Notes under the pieces: generated by a model
Database searches by the model: none
The model's input: only the letters and a program-made list of their open reading frames with translations
What the model was told of the DNA's origin: nothing
Part shown: piece by piece, positions 35,115-44,090 of the stretch
How the letters are laid out: each line of letters opens with the position of its first letter
Numbering within the stretch: the stretch's first letter is position 1
Translations under genes and position numbers: made by a program
DNA from: QQVM01 sp964544885
Lineage (GTDB): Bacteria; Bacteroidota; Bacteroidia; AKYH767-A; 2013-40CM-41-45
Direction of reading: 5' to 3'
Length of the DNA stretch: 64,000 nucleotides
Assembly: GCA_964544885.1 (NCBI GenBank)
Contig: CAZJDX010000007.1
Coordinates: forward strand, 54,698-118,697

Positions 35115-36686
35115 CTAGCGGCTGCTTGCGCTGAAAACAGCCCTGGCAAGACCTGCTTCATCAAAGCTGTCTGTTTTACTGAGCATGATCACTTTATGTT
35201 GACGGAGCGCATTGACCGTAGCATCACCCATGGCGATCACACGATGATCCTTACGAATGGTAAAGGATTCAAACCACGCTTCGACATTCGATGGAGACGT
35301 AAATACAATGATCTGCGCATCCGGCATTTTTTCCGGATGCCTCCTGATTGATTCATATACGACAAGATCAACTACCTGACCTGGTTTTACAAATTGCTGC
35401 TGCACAGAACGCAAACTTCCTTTCGCCTGAGGAAACAAGACCTTTTCATTGCCGACAAGCGCTGCAAATTGCTTACCGGTCATTCTTGTATCAGTTCCTG
35501 ATCCGATGAAATCCGCTCTCACACCATAGTGTCTCAGAGCTTCTGAAGTTGATTTACCCACACAGGCGAATTTCTGCTTTCCCAGCTTAGGTTTCTGCCG
35601 GAAAAAATATTTCACAGCCTGTTTGCTGCTGAAGAATATCCAGGCGGTTTCAGCCACTGTAGAGAAAGGAATGGCTTTAATATCAATCAAGGCCATTGCT
35701 TCCAGCTCGAATTTATTCCCTTCAAGAACATTTCTGAAAAAACTATTACCGGGAACCTCCCTGCTGATGAATACACGGCATGGATTTACATTCAGGATTT
35801 TTTCAACTACCCGTTGAGCAAGGCTTTCCGGATCTTTTGATTCCGCATATACACTTACCGGCAAACTATCTCCGTCAGGTGCTCTGCTTACACGTACATG
35901 GTACATTTCGCTTTCATCATCAAAGCCTGCATATGCACCGACAGGCATCTGGCAACCACCTTTGAAGAGATGAAGCACCTTTCTTTCTATTGCTGTAAGT
36001 ATTGAAGATGACTTGTCATTGAGATCCGCAAGCTTGTTCCTTAATTCGGTATCGCTTTTTCGCACTTGAACAGCTAAAGCTCCCTGTGCCGGGGCTGGAA
36101 TGAATTCGACCGGATCCAGTTTCTCAACATGAAATTCACTGAGATCCAACTCCAGTCTCTCTACACCGGCGGCTGCAATTAAAACAGCATCATAGTTTCC
36201 TTCTCTCAGCTTTGAAATTCTTGTTGGCACATTGCCCCGGAGATCAGTGAGTTTAAGGTCAGGTCGAAATGCAATCAACTGGGATTTTCTCCTGTTGGAC
36301 GAGGTCCCCACCACAGCCCCGTGCGCGACCTGAAACTTACTTCCCGCTTCAACCTTACCTTTATTAATAAGTAAAAGTTCAGAGGGGTCCTCCCGTTCGG
36401 TAACAGCTGCGATCACAAGCCTGTCATCACTCAATGTAGGCAGGTCTTTGTGTGAATGAACCGCTATATCCGTTTCACCTGCCAGTAATGCCTCTTCAAT
36501 CTCCTTTGTAAAGAATCCTTTCCCTTCCAGTTTATCAAATGACAAATGCTGTATCTGATCCCCTTGCGTTTTGATGATCCTTAGTTCACTATTCAGGCCA
36601 ATCCTGATCAATAATTCCTGAATATGTCTGGCCTGCCATAAAGCGAGGTCACTTCCCCTTGTGCCGATTATGAGTGGACTTCGCAT
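35115..36686 (-). CDS. hemCD: Bifunctional porphobilinogen deaminase / uroporphyrinogen-III synthase
   Basis: This is one 523-residue chain covering two consecutive steps. Residues 1 to about 300 are HemC: IIGTRGSDLALWQA, HSHKDLPT, GTSSNRRKSQL, and the dipyrromethane-binding cysteine C245 in FKGGCQMPVGAYA. Residues about 303-523 are HemD: a two-lobe, poorly conserved domain with FFSSKQAVKYFF, FACVGKSTSEALR and IVFTSPSNVEAWF. No stop or frameshift separates them. HemC and HemD are separate proteins in E. coli. Fusion would channel the unstable hydroxymethylbilane to its cyclising enzyme. Confidence 0.93.
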   Translation of the reverse strand: MRSPLIIGTRGSDLALWQARHIQELLIRIGLNSELRIIKTQGDQIQHLSFDKLEGKGFFTKEIEEALLAGETDIAVHSHKDLPTLSDDRLVIAAVTEREDPSELLLINKGKVEAGSKFQVAHGAVVGTSSNRRKSQLIAFRPDLKLTDLRGNVPTRISKLREGNYDAVLIAAAGVERLELDLSEFHVEKLDPVEFIPAPAQGALAVQVRKSDTELRNKLADLNDKSSSILTAIERKVLHLFKGGCQMPVGAYAGFDDESEMYHVRVSRAPDGDSLPVSVYAESKDPESLAQRVVEKILNVNPCRVFISREVPGNSFFRNVLEGNKFELEAMALIDIKAIPFSTVAETAWIFFSSKQAVKYFFRQKPKLGKQKFACVGKSTSEALRHYGVRADFIGSGTDTRMTGKQFAALVGNEKVLFPQAKGSLRSVQQQFVKPGQVVDLVVYESIRRHPEKMPDAQIIVFTSPSNVEAWFESFTIRKDHRVIAMGDATVNALRQHKVIMLSKTDSFDEAGLARAVFSASSR

Positions 36687-36768
36687 AAAAAGAATGTGTT
36701 TATGAAAAAAATGATCAGTCGGAAATTATAGTAAATGGCACAGCGGAAGCCTGTATAAAATCCGGATC

Positions 36769-38103
36769 TTATTCTGAAGTTTCCAGAATGATCTCTTTAG
36801 CCATGATCATCGGAACGCTGATGCACTTTTTCTCCATATAATCGAGAACCTTGCTCAACAACTCTCTAGATTTTGCGTCCATCCCTTCTAATTCACGCGC
36901 AAAGACGTCATTTACCGCCTTATCCTTTATCTCACGGATCTTTTCCGGTACCTCTCTCATTTTAAGTTCAAGAGTACGCGTTCTGTGAAGATGCCTGAAT
37001 TCCGCGACGCTCTCATCTATCAACTCTTCGGCAGCCATGAATTCTGACTTCCTCTCCTCAAGATTGCTCTCAGCAACCTTTTTCAACTGGCTGATATCAA
37101 TTACCGCGACAGGGAAACCGGCAAACACCTCAGCGGAAACATCAGAAGGTATAGCGAGGTCAACGATAAGCTTTTCGGATTGATCTCCGTTCAACAATGA
37201 ACTGTAAACAGGCTTGCTGATCAGAGGTTCGGCAGCCCCTGTACAGGTAATCAGAATGTCAAATCCGGACTTATAGTTTTTCAATTCGTCCAGGCTATGA
37301 CACGTTACCTGTATCTTTTCCGATCTGATGATGTGACTGAGCTTTTGCGCATTTTCCGTTGTTCTGTTGAAAATTGCAAAGCGGTTATAGCCATGTTTTA
37401 CCAGATACTTGACAATATTTGTATTCGTCTCCCCGGCGCCGATGAGAATGATCCTGGAATTAACATCCGGGCGAGCCTCTCTTAATTTCCTTTCGGCAAG
37501 GGATACCACCGAAACAGGATTATTGGCAATCCTGGTTTCTGTATAAACTTTTTTAGCCGCCGTGATCGTACTTTTCACCAGAAGTCTGAGCAGGTCGCCT
37601 GTAAGACCATCAGCATAACAACTGTCGTAGGCTTTTCTGACCTGGGTTATAATCTCCCTTTCTCCTATCACTAAAGAATCGAGTGAAGAAGCCACACGGT
37701 ACATATGCCTCAAGGCATCCTCGCCTTCATAAACCTCAGCATGACGAACGGCAAATTCGATCTCCTCTTCAGACCAGTCTTGTCTGAAATTCCTGAAAAA
37801 CCTGGCAAGAAATTTCTTGTCACAGGAAAGATTGCTGGTGAAAATAAACTCGATCCGGTTACAGGTAGCGAGATACATGATCTCAGTGATGTCAGTCGAA
37901 AAGCGAAGAAAGGCCAGTCGCTCCTTCTTGTTCTCTTCATGCAGAAAAAAACGGTGAAGTTCCTTCACCGGTGTTACTTTGTGCGTGAACGCAATAATTT
38001 TAAGTAATTGCAAGGCTGATCCTGATTTTTCCGACTGCAAAAGTCCATAATTCACATTTTTTACTGTCATAGTAATGTCATGAAGACTTTCCCGATAGTT
38101 CAT
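36769..38103 (-). CDS. hemA: Glutamyl-tRNA reductase
   Basis: This NADPH-dependent enzyme makes glutamate-1-semialdehyde from glutamyl-tRNA, the entry step of the C5 haem pathway. The catalytic cysteine is C81 in LATCNRIEF. The NADPH-binding domain has IILIGAGETNTNIVKYL, and the C-terminal dimerisation helices follow. The N-terminus given is about 30 residues longer than the family usually needs (core begins LLKIIAFTHK). A later in-frame ATG (codon 12) could be used. It is the first gene of a hem operon that continues into hemCD. Confidence 0.95.
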   Translation of the reverse strand: MNYRESLHDITMTVKNVNYGLLQSEKSGSALQLLKIIAFTHKVTPVKELHRFFLHEENKKERLAFLRFSTDITEIMYLATCNRIEFIFTSNLSCDKKFLARFFRNFRQDWSEEEIEFAVRHAEVYEGEDALRHMYRVASSLDSLVIGEREIITQVRKAYDSCYADGLTGDLLRLLVKSTITAAKKVYTETRIANNPVSVVSLAERKLREARPDVNSRIILIGAGETNTNIVKYLVKHGYNRFAIFNRTTENAQKLSHIIRSEKIQVTCHSLDELKNYKSGFDILITCTGAAEPLISKPVYSSLLNGDQSEKLIVDLAIPSDVSAEVFAGFPVAVIDISQLKKVAESNLEERKSEFMAAEELIDESVAEFRHLHRTRTLELKMREVPEKIREIKDKAVNDVFARELEGMDAKSRELLSKVLDYMEKKCISVPMIMAKEIILETSE

Positions 38104-38506
38104 ATTTTGTAAAGAAAACCAGCGCGGGCAATCCGGGACATGACCTCTGTCATTTAAAGCACATGATTCAGAAAAAGATCAAAATTCGTTTTAAAACTTA
38201 TTCAAAATCAAACAGTCCTGAACTATAAAGGCTATTACAAAAAAGATAATATGTCATGAAGATGTTAGATTCCTTTAACCCGGAATATGCATGCACCAAT
38301 TCAGCACACACCCGAATTCTCTCTCTTGGTCGTTTCGCTGCAAATTGCCATTTCACTAAAGCAATAATATGTCTCACTCGCTATACATTCAATGTCTGTG
38401 ACTCTTGAAATCTTACCACAATTTCCTACTTCATTATCCAGGATGAATGAAACAAGTCATCAACATTTACGGAAAACTGAACCCTAAAAATTCCTTTTCT
38501 CAAACA
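38104..38506. other. Intergenic stretch between hemA and the DUF4199 gene
   Basis: No gene, RNA gene or repeat is visible in this 403-base region. It carries the hemA upstream region, with a TGAC-N4-GTCA palindrome at 38140-38153. No perfect TAnnTTTG was found for hemA. Confidence 0.5.
38140..38153. repeat. ATGAC-N4-GTCAT palindrome upstream of hemA
   Basis: ATGACCTCTGTCAT has 5-bp arms separated by four bases, 37 bases upstream of the hemA start. The spacing resembles Crp/Fnr-family operators. The factor, if any, is unknown. Confidence 0.4.
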
Positions 38507-38992
38507 CTATTCCTGCTTTCGGGATCTTACAAAGGCTGCAACGATTGCTGAAGTCAGAATTCCCATCACAGGCACTCCTATCATTCCCTGCATGATATAA
38601 CTCTTCAGGTTAAAGTATGCCTGGGCAGATTCCATTGTCATCTTTCCGGAATCAACCACCATCCTGATTGCGTTGTTAAAATAGTCAGGTGTAATAATTT
38701 CTGAAATAATAAATTGTGTCAAAGGGTTTAGAATGGTAACAATCATTGAAATGATTACCCCGCACAGGAATCCCTGTTGGTACGACATCACTCCCTTGTA
38801 AAAATTTAACTTCTTATCTCTTAAGGAAAATACATAAATGGTGATCGCGGGAATGAGAATAAAATTGGTGAAGACCGGATGCATTTCAATGTTGCGGTCA
38901 TGAAGTCCGCTTAGTCTTTCCAGAACCATCCATAACAAGGTCATGGCAACAAAAATTAAGGCCCACTTGAGTTCAATTTTTAATTTCTTCAT
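38507..38992 (-). CDS. DUF4199-family membrane protein
   Basis: This is a 161-residue membrane protein with three to four hydrophobic segments (about 8-25, 40-55, 73-95 and 132-155). Features of the DUF4199 family include the short cytoplasmic stretch FSLRDKKLNFYKGVMSYQQGFLCG and the extracytoplasmic helix before the last membrane segment. Its function is unknown. The chosen start MKKLKIELKW is the family-like one; the frame is open 11 codons further. It lies 60 bases after the DinB-family gene in the same direction. Confidence 0.75.
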   Translation of the reverse strand: MKKLKIELKWALIFVAMTLLWMVLERLSGLHDRNIEMHPVFTNFILIPAITIYVFSLRDKKLNFYKGVMSYQQGFLCGVIISMIVTILNPLTQFIISEIITPDYFNNAIRMVVDSGKMTMESAQAYFNLKSYIMQGMIGVPVMGILTSAIVAAFVRSRKQE

Positions 38993-39052
38993 ATCTGTTA
39001 TTATTAATTTTTTAGTGATTGACAAGTAGTAAAAAGACCCGGACCCTATTGA

Positions 39053-39577
39053 TCAGTTATTAATGATTCTCAGATACTGATACCAGGGACCCGTTTCCCC
39101 TTTGTATTGAAATGCCATCACTCTGGCAATTTGGGCAAAATGGTCCAGGTCATGTACCACCCAGGTAGAAAGCAATTGTCTCAGAGTAACTTCACCGAAT
39201 TCGGGATGTATTCCTGTTCGCCAAAGATCGTCATCCGTGAGATTCGAATCCGTTAAAACCTTCAGGTTCTGATGACGTAAGCGGCTAAATTCATCAAGCA
39301 GTTCATTCAATGCTTTTCCTTTACTATCTTTAAACTGCGCAAATCTGTCGAAGACTTCGAACTTTCTTGCAACTCCATCGGATAAAATGATTTTCATTCT
39401 TGGAATCCAGTCAGTTTTTTCTCCGTGGATCAGATGTCCGATAATATCATATACACTCCAGGTTCCCTCACCTTCATTTGATTCTGTCCATTCTGATGGA
39501 AGATCTGTAATTAAGGTCTTCAACATGTCCGGACTGCGCTTAAGCACTTCTATGGATGAAACAAGGTTAAAATTCAT
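39053..39577 (-). CDS. DinB-family protein
   Basis: This is a 174-residue four-helix protein of the DinB/YfiT-like superfamily. Histidines suited to metal binding are seen in IIGHLIHGEKTDW and VHDLDHFAQIARVM. This superfamily includes metal-dependent thiol transferases, but most members, including this one, have unknown substrates. It may be co-transcribed with the DUF4199 gene. Confidence 0.8.
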   Translation of the reverse strand: MNFNLVSSIEVLKRSPDMLKTLITDLPSEWTESNEGEGTWSVYDIIGHLIHGEKTDWIPRMKIILSDGVARKFEVFDRFAQFKDSKGKALNELLDEFSRLRHQNLKVLTDSNLTDDDLWRTGIHPEFGEVTLRQLLSTWVVHDLDHFAQIARVMAFQYKGETGPWYQYLRIINN

Positions 39578-39726
39578 GACATTGGCTTTCGAACTTCAGA
39601 CAATTTCACAAAAGAAAGAAATTTTCGACTCCGTCTTTACAATTTAACAAGTTCCTGGAGATGATTCCGTAAATTACCTGTATTCTTGGAAATTTAACTG
39701 CCTGACAGTTTATCTGCAAGACACTG

Positions 39727-39756
39727 TTGATTAATCAATACCAGAATTTATATTTG
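39727..39756 (+). promoter_or_regulatory. Promoter of the MATE transporter gene
   Basis: TTG at 39727-39729 and TATATTTG at 39749-39756 with a 19-base spacer: a good match to the Bacteroidota consensus. The start codon is about 33 bases beyond the expected transcription start. Confidence 0.65.
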
Positions 39757-39795
39757 CCGACCCGTTTTTAATCCCATTGTTTAGTCAAAAAAGCC

Positions 39796-41202
39796 ATGAG
39801 TTCTGGTATTCGTAAATTCTTTATCCTGTTGAAACAGGCTTTGAAGGGTGAAGACTATGATTATACCAGCGGGAGTATCAGGGTATCAGTCTTTCTGCTG
39901 GCCATTCCCATGATGCTTGAAATGTGCTTGGAAAGCGTCTTCGCGGTGGTTGACATTTACTTTGTAAACAAGTTGGGAAGTCATGCCGTCAGTATTGTAG
40001 GTCTGACCGAAGCGGTATTGACCCTGGTTTATTCAGCCGCGATCGGACTCAGTGCTGCTGCAACGGCTATAGTAGCAAGAAGAGTGGGAGAAAAAAATCC
40101 GGAAGGCGCGGCGCAGGCTGCTGTTCAGTCGCTTTTACTCTCCGGAATTTTGATACTTGTCCTTAGTTTTATCGGTTATTATTACGCTGAATCAATTCTG
40201 AGAATGATGGGTGCGGAAGAAGAGGCGATCCGTCAGGGACTTAATTACACGAGGCTCATGCTGGGAGGATGTGCGGTTGTGGTCTTGTTGTTCCTGATCA
40301 ACGGAATTTTCCGTGGAGCAGGCAATGCCACTATTGCCATGAGAAGTTTATGGCTTGCGAATGGTTGCAACATCATTCTGTGTCCTGTACTGATCAATGG
40401 TTACGGTCCATTCCCTGAAATGGGCGTGACCGGCGCTGCGTTAGCAACGGTTTCAGGCAGAGGAATCGGAGTGCTTTACCAGCTTTGGCATCTGTTTTCA
40501 ACAAGGCATGAAATGTTACAGATAAAAAAGGTAAGATGGTTACCTGATCCTGGCATAATTAAATCCATCTCATCCATTGCCACACCTGCAACCATACAGT
40601 TCATAATACAATCCGCCAGTTGGATCTTTCTGGCAGCCATCGTTGCAAGAAGCGGAAGCGATGCAAGCGCCGGTTATCAGACAGCGATAAGACTAGTCAT
40701 ATTCTTTATCCTGCCGGCATGGGGTATCAGTAACGCGGCAGCGACACTTGTTGGTCAGAACCTGGGGGCTAAACGGGCCGACAGAGCCGAAGCCTCTGTG
40801 ATTACCATTGCCAAGTACAATACGTTCCTCATGACGTTTGTGATGTTATTCTTTCTCATTTTTGCCGTACCTCTCATCAGCTTCTTCATCCCGGATACAT
40901 CACCGGTACAGCATGACTACGCAGTACAGGCATTGCGTATAATCAGTACAGGCTATATCCTTTATGGAATAGGCATGGTTCTTATGCAGGCCTTCAACGG
41001 AGCAGGAGACACAAAAACCCCTACTTATATCAGTCTTGCAGGATTCTGGTTCTTTCAAATCCCTCTTGCTTATTTTTTATCCATCGGTTTGAAAATGGGA
41101 CCTATGGGAGTTTTCATAGCCATCCCTGTCGCAGAAGCCCTTATTGCCTTCATCTATATTTGGTTTTTCCGAAAGGGAAAATGGAAGTTGGTGGAGATAT
41201 AA
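39796..41202 (+). CDS. MATE-family multidrug/toxin exporter
   Basis: This is a 468-residue membrane protein with about 12 transmembrane segments in two pseudo-symmetric halves. It belongs to the MATE family, which exports cationic drugs or metabolites in exchange for Na+ or H+. Typical sequences include SVFAVVDIYFVNKLG near the N-terminus and GAGDTKTPTYISLAGFWFFQIPLAY in the second half. The substrate cannot be told from sequence. It is a single gene with its own promoter, followed by the 119-bp repeat array. Confidence 0.9.
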   Translation: MSSGIRKFFILLKQALKGEDYDYTSGSIRVSVFLLAIPMMLEMCLESVFAVVDIYFVNKLGSHAVSIVGLTEAVLTLVYSAAIGLSAAATAIVARRVGEKNPEGAAQAAVQSLLLSGILILVLSFIGYYYAESILRMMGAEEEAIRQGLNYTRLMLGGCAVVVLLFLINGIFRGAGNATIAMRSLWLANGCNIILCPVLINGYGPFPEMGVTGAALATVSGRGIGVLYQLWHLFSTRHEMLQIKKVRWLPDPGIIKSISSIATPATIQFIIQSASWIFLAAIVARSGSDASAGYQTAIRLVIFFILPAWGISNAAATLVGQNLGAKRADRAEASVITIAKYNTFLMTFVMLFFLIFAVPLISFFIPDTSPVQHDYAVQALRIISTGYILYGIGMVLMQAFNGAGDTKTPTYISLAGFWFFQIPLAYFLSIGLKMGPMGVFIAIPVAEALIAFIYIWFFRKGKWKLVEI

Positions 41203-41243
41203 AAGGAAGGAATATCTGCTTGGGTTCAACTTAGGGAAAAATG

Positions 41244-42081
41244 GTGTAAGAGCCTTCGGGTAAGTTCACTTTGCTTTTTTCTAAAACCATTAAGGAATGA
41301 AGGTGATGAAGATAATTTGTCGATAGGTTCCATGTCGAATGATCCTCATTAAAGGGAAATTACTGTGTCTGGCTTTGGGCAACTTCATTCCGCATTTTTC
41401 TAAAACCATTAAGGAATGAAGGTGATGAAGAAAATTTGTCGGTAGGTTCCATTTTGAATGATCCTCATTAAGGGGACGATAGTGTGCCTGGCTTTGGGTA
41501 AGTTCATTCCGCTTTTTTCTAAAACCATTAAGGAATGAAGGTGATGAAGATAATTTCAAAATAGGTTCCTTAGCGAATCGTCCTCATTCAAGAGAAGTTA
41601 CTGTGTCTGGCTTTGGGCAACTTCATTCCGCTTTTTTCTAAAACCATTAAGGAATGAAGGTGATGAAGANNNNNNNNNNNNNNNNNNNNNNNNNNNNNNN
41701 NNNNNNNNNNNNNNNNNNNNNNNNNNNNNNNNNNNNNNNNNNNNNNNNNNNNNNNNNNNNNNNNNNNNNGGGCAACTTCATTCCGCTTTTTTCTAAAACC
41801 ATTAAGGAATGAAGGTGATGAAGAAAATTTGTCGATAGGTTCCATGTCGAATGATCCTCATTAAAGGGAAGTTACTGTGTCTGGCTTTGGGCAACTTCAT
41901 TCCGCTTTTTTCTCAAACCATTAAGGAATGAAGGTGATGAAGAAAATTTGTCAGTAGGTTCCTTAGCGAATAGTCCTCATTCAAGGGAAGATACTGTGTC
42001 TGGCTTTGGGCAACTTCATTCCGCTTTTTTCTAAAACCATTAAGGAATGAAGGTGATGAAGATAATTTCAAAATAGGTTCT
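41244..42081. repeat. 119-bp tandem repeat array (seven visible copies, interrupted by gap)
   Basis: The core TCTAAAACCATTAAGGAATG recurs with an exact 119-base period: copies of ctaaaacc (or ctcaaacc) start at 41281, 41400, 41519, 41638, 41793, 41912 and 42031. The fourth-to-fifth distance is set by the assembly gap. Each unit contains CTTCATTCC and GGAATGAAG, perfect 9-bp arms around a 21-base loop, except in copies 1 and 3 where the left arm is altered. The outer copies are degenerate. Because 119 is not a multiple of three, no reading frame is kept from unit to unit. Confidence 0.95.
41670..41769. other. Assembly gap (100 N)
   Basis: Exactly 100 unknown bases, the customary placeholder for a gap of unknown size. 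It lies inside the tandem array, so the true copy number is not known. Confidence 0.98.
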
Positions 42082-42165
42082 GGATGAATGGCGAACATGG
42101 CAAGAGGATTCAGAAGCGGTATAGATTAACAGAAGTATAATCGGACTTATTTCAATCCGGTCAAT

Positions 42166-42194
42166 AAAAAAGCCTGCTCATCAGAACAGGCTTT
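42166..42194 (-). terminator. Rho-independent terminator of the act-cox operon
   Basis: On the minus strand AAAGCCTG and CAGGCTTT form an 8-bp stem around 10 bases, followed by a T-run. It lies just past the coxA stop. Confidence 0.85.
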
Positions 42195-42216
42195 CGTCAA
42201 TTTCACTTGAATTTGT

Positions 42217-44028
42217 TTATCCTTCTCCGGGTAAATTTGAATTTCTGGTTGCGGAATATGGGGTCGTTTGCGGAATAAAATCTTCCTTCTCTCCTGGCTT
42301 ACCATAATCATAAGGCCAGCGATGTACTTCTGGAATCGCACCGGGCCAATTGCCGTGAAGATGCTCCACCGGTGCTGTCCATTCAATCGTATTTGAATTC
42401 CATGGATTTTGCACCGCTTTCTTTCCACGATACATGGAGTAGAAAAAGTTAGCCACGAAAATTAACTGTGCCAATCCACCCAGGATGGCAAAAATACTGA
42501 TCAGCACATTGATGTTCAGCGCTGCGTCAAAACCTTCATAGGCTGTATAGGCATAATACCTTCTTGGAGCGCCTGACAAACCGACAAAATGCATAGGGAA
42601 AAATGTACCGTAAACGCTCACAATCGTAAGCCAGAAATGAAGATAACCCGCGCGCTTATTCATCATCCTTCCAAACATCCGCGGGAACCAGTGATATACT
42701 CCCGCAAACATTCCGAAGATCGCCGAACTTCCCATAACTATATGGAAATGGGCTACCACAAAATATGTGTCGTGCAGGTTTATGTCGAGTGCTGAATCTC
42801 CGAGGATAATTCCGGTAAGTCCGCCGGATATAAAGAAGGATACCAGCCCGATCGCAAATAACATGGCGGGCGATAAGACAATGTTCGCCTTCCACAGTGT
42901 CGCCAGATAATTGAATACCTTGACTGCGGAAGGGATCGCGACAAGCAGGGTGGTAAATACAAAGACGGAACCAAGGAATGGATTCATTCCGGTAACAAAC
43001 ATATGATGACCCCATACAATAAAGGACAGGAACGCGATGACCAGCATAGAGGCAATCATGGCCTTGTATCCAAAGATCGGCTTACGCGACATCGTGGCAA
43101 TTACCTCGGAGGCAAGTCCCAGTGCAGGCAGAAGAACTATGTATACTTCAGGGTGCCCCAGGAACCAGAAGAGATGCTGGAATAAAATCGGACTACCGCC
43201 TGCATGAGCCAGCGGCGCTCCGTTGATAAAAATATCGGAGAGATAAAAGCTTGTTCCGAAACTTCTGTCGAATAACAGAAGTAATGCCGCAGCAAACAGT
43301 ACAGGGAATGACAAGATACCGAGGATGGCAGTGATGAGGAATGCCCAAACCGTAAGAGGCAACCTTGTCATGCTCATTCCTTTTGTTCTCAAATTCAGAA
43401 TGGTGACCACATAGTTAATACCTCCCAAGAGGGCGGAAGCAATGAACAACACCATACTCACAAGCCACATAGTCATACCCAGACCTGAGCCCGGAATGGC
43501 CTGAGGCAGGGCGCTCAAGGGAGGATAGATCGTCCAGCCCGCGGATGCCGGTCCTGCTTCAATAAACAAAGAAGCCGTCATCACCGCGCAGGATCCGAAG
43601 AAGAACCAATACGAAAGCATGTTCAGGAATCCTGAAGCCATATCTCTTGCTCCGATCTGCAAGGGAATTAACAGATTACTGAAAGTACCCGATAGCCCGC
43701 CGGTAAGTACAAAGAATACCATGATCGTTCCATGGATGGTAACCAGGGCGAGATAAAAATTCGGATCCAGTTTGCCGTCAGCGCCCCACTTGCCAAGGAT
43801 AGTTTCCAGGAAAGGGAATTTCTGATCAGGCCAGCCCAGCTGAAGCCGGAAGATCAGCGACATCAACATGGCTAATACGGCCATGACAATCGCGGTGACC
43901 AGGAACTGCTTGGATATCATTTTATGATCCTGGCTGAACACGTACTTTGTCCAGAAGGTATCATGATGCTCGTGATGATCATGTCCGTCGTGGGAATCTA
44001 CTGCATGATCGTGTGAATGATTTGACAT
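42217..44028 (-). CDS. coxA: Cytochrome c oxidase subunit I (A1-type haem-copper oxidase)
   Basis: This is the catalytic subunit (603 residues, about 12 membrane segments), which reduces O2 and pumps protons. Haem and copper ligands are H99 (TIHGTIMVFF), H292, H341, H342, H427 and H429 (in WGHHMF and VVAHFHIV). FLGHPEVY carries the cross-linked tyrosine Y296 and glutamate E294, marking the A1 type of the superfamily. The first 22 residues hold nine histidines and several aspartates. It is the last gene of the act-cox operon. Confidence 0.96.
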   Translation of the reverse strand: MSNHSHDHAVDSHDGHDHHEHHDTFWTKYVFSQDHKMISKQFLVTAIVMAVLAMLMSLIFRLQLGWPDQKFPFLETILGKWGADGKLDPNFYLALVTIHGTIMVFFVLTGGLSGTFSNLLIPLQIGARDMASGFLNMLSYWFFFGSCAVMTASLFIEAGPASAGWTIYPPLSALPQAIPGSGLGMTMWLVSMVLFIASALLGGINYVVTILNLRTKGMSMTRLPLTVWAFLITAILGILSFPVLFAAALLLLFDRSFGTSFYLSDIFINGAPLAHAGGSPILFQHLFWFLGHPEVYIVLLPALGLASEVIATMSRKPIFGYKAMIASMLVIAFLSFIVWGHHMFVTGMNPFLGSVFVFTTLLVAIPSAVKVFNYLATLWKANIVLSPAMLFAIGLVSFFISGGLTGIILGDSALDINLHDTYFVVAHFHIVMGSSAIFGMFAGVYHWFPRMFGRMMNKRAGYLHFWLTIVSVYGTFFPMHFVGLSGAPRRYYAYTAYEGFDAALNINVLISIFAILGGLAQLIFVANFFYSMYRGKKAVQNPWNSNTIEWTAPVEHLHGNWPGAIPEVHRWPYDYGKPGEKEDFIPQTTPYSATRNSNLPGEG

Positions 44029-44090
44029 TTATTGCGTCTTTTAGAAGCGTTATTCTCTGAGTAATGATGGTCAGGCAGAATACCTGTATA

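Noticed and set aside
41244..42081. CRISPR array
   Set aside because: The repeats are 119 bases with no unique spacers and no cas gene is nearby.
41290..42098. Open frames on the minus strand through the tandem array (about 90, 85 and 61 codons)
   Set aside because: They run through different registers of the same DNA repeat, since 119 is not a multiple of three, cross or approach the gap, and show no protein family.
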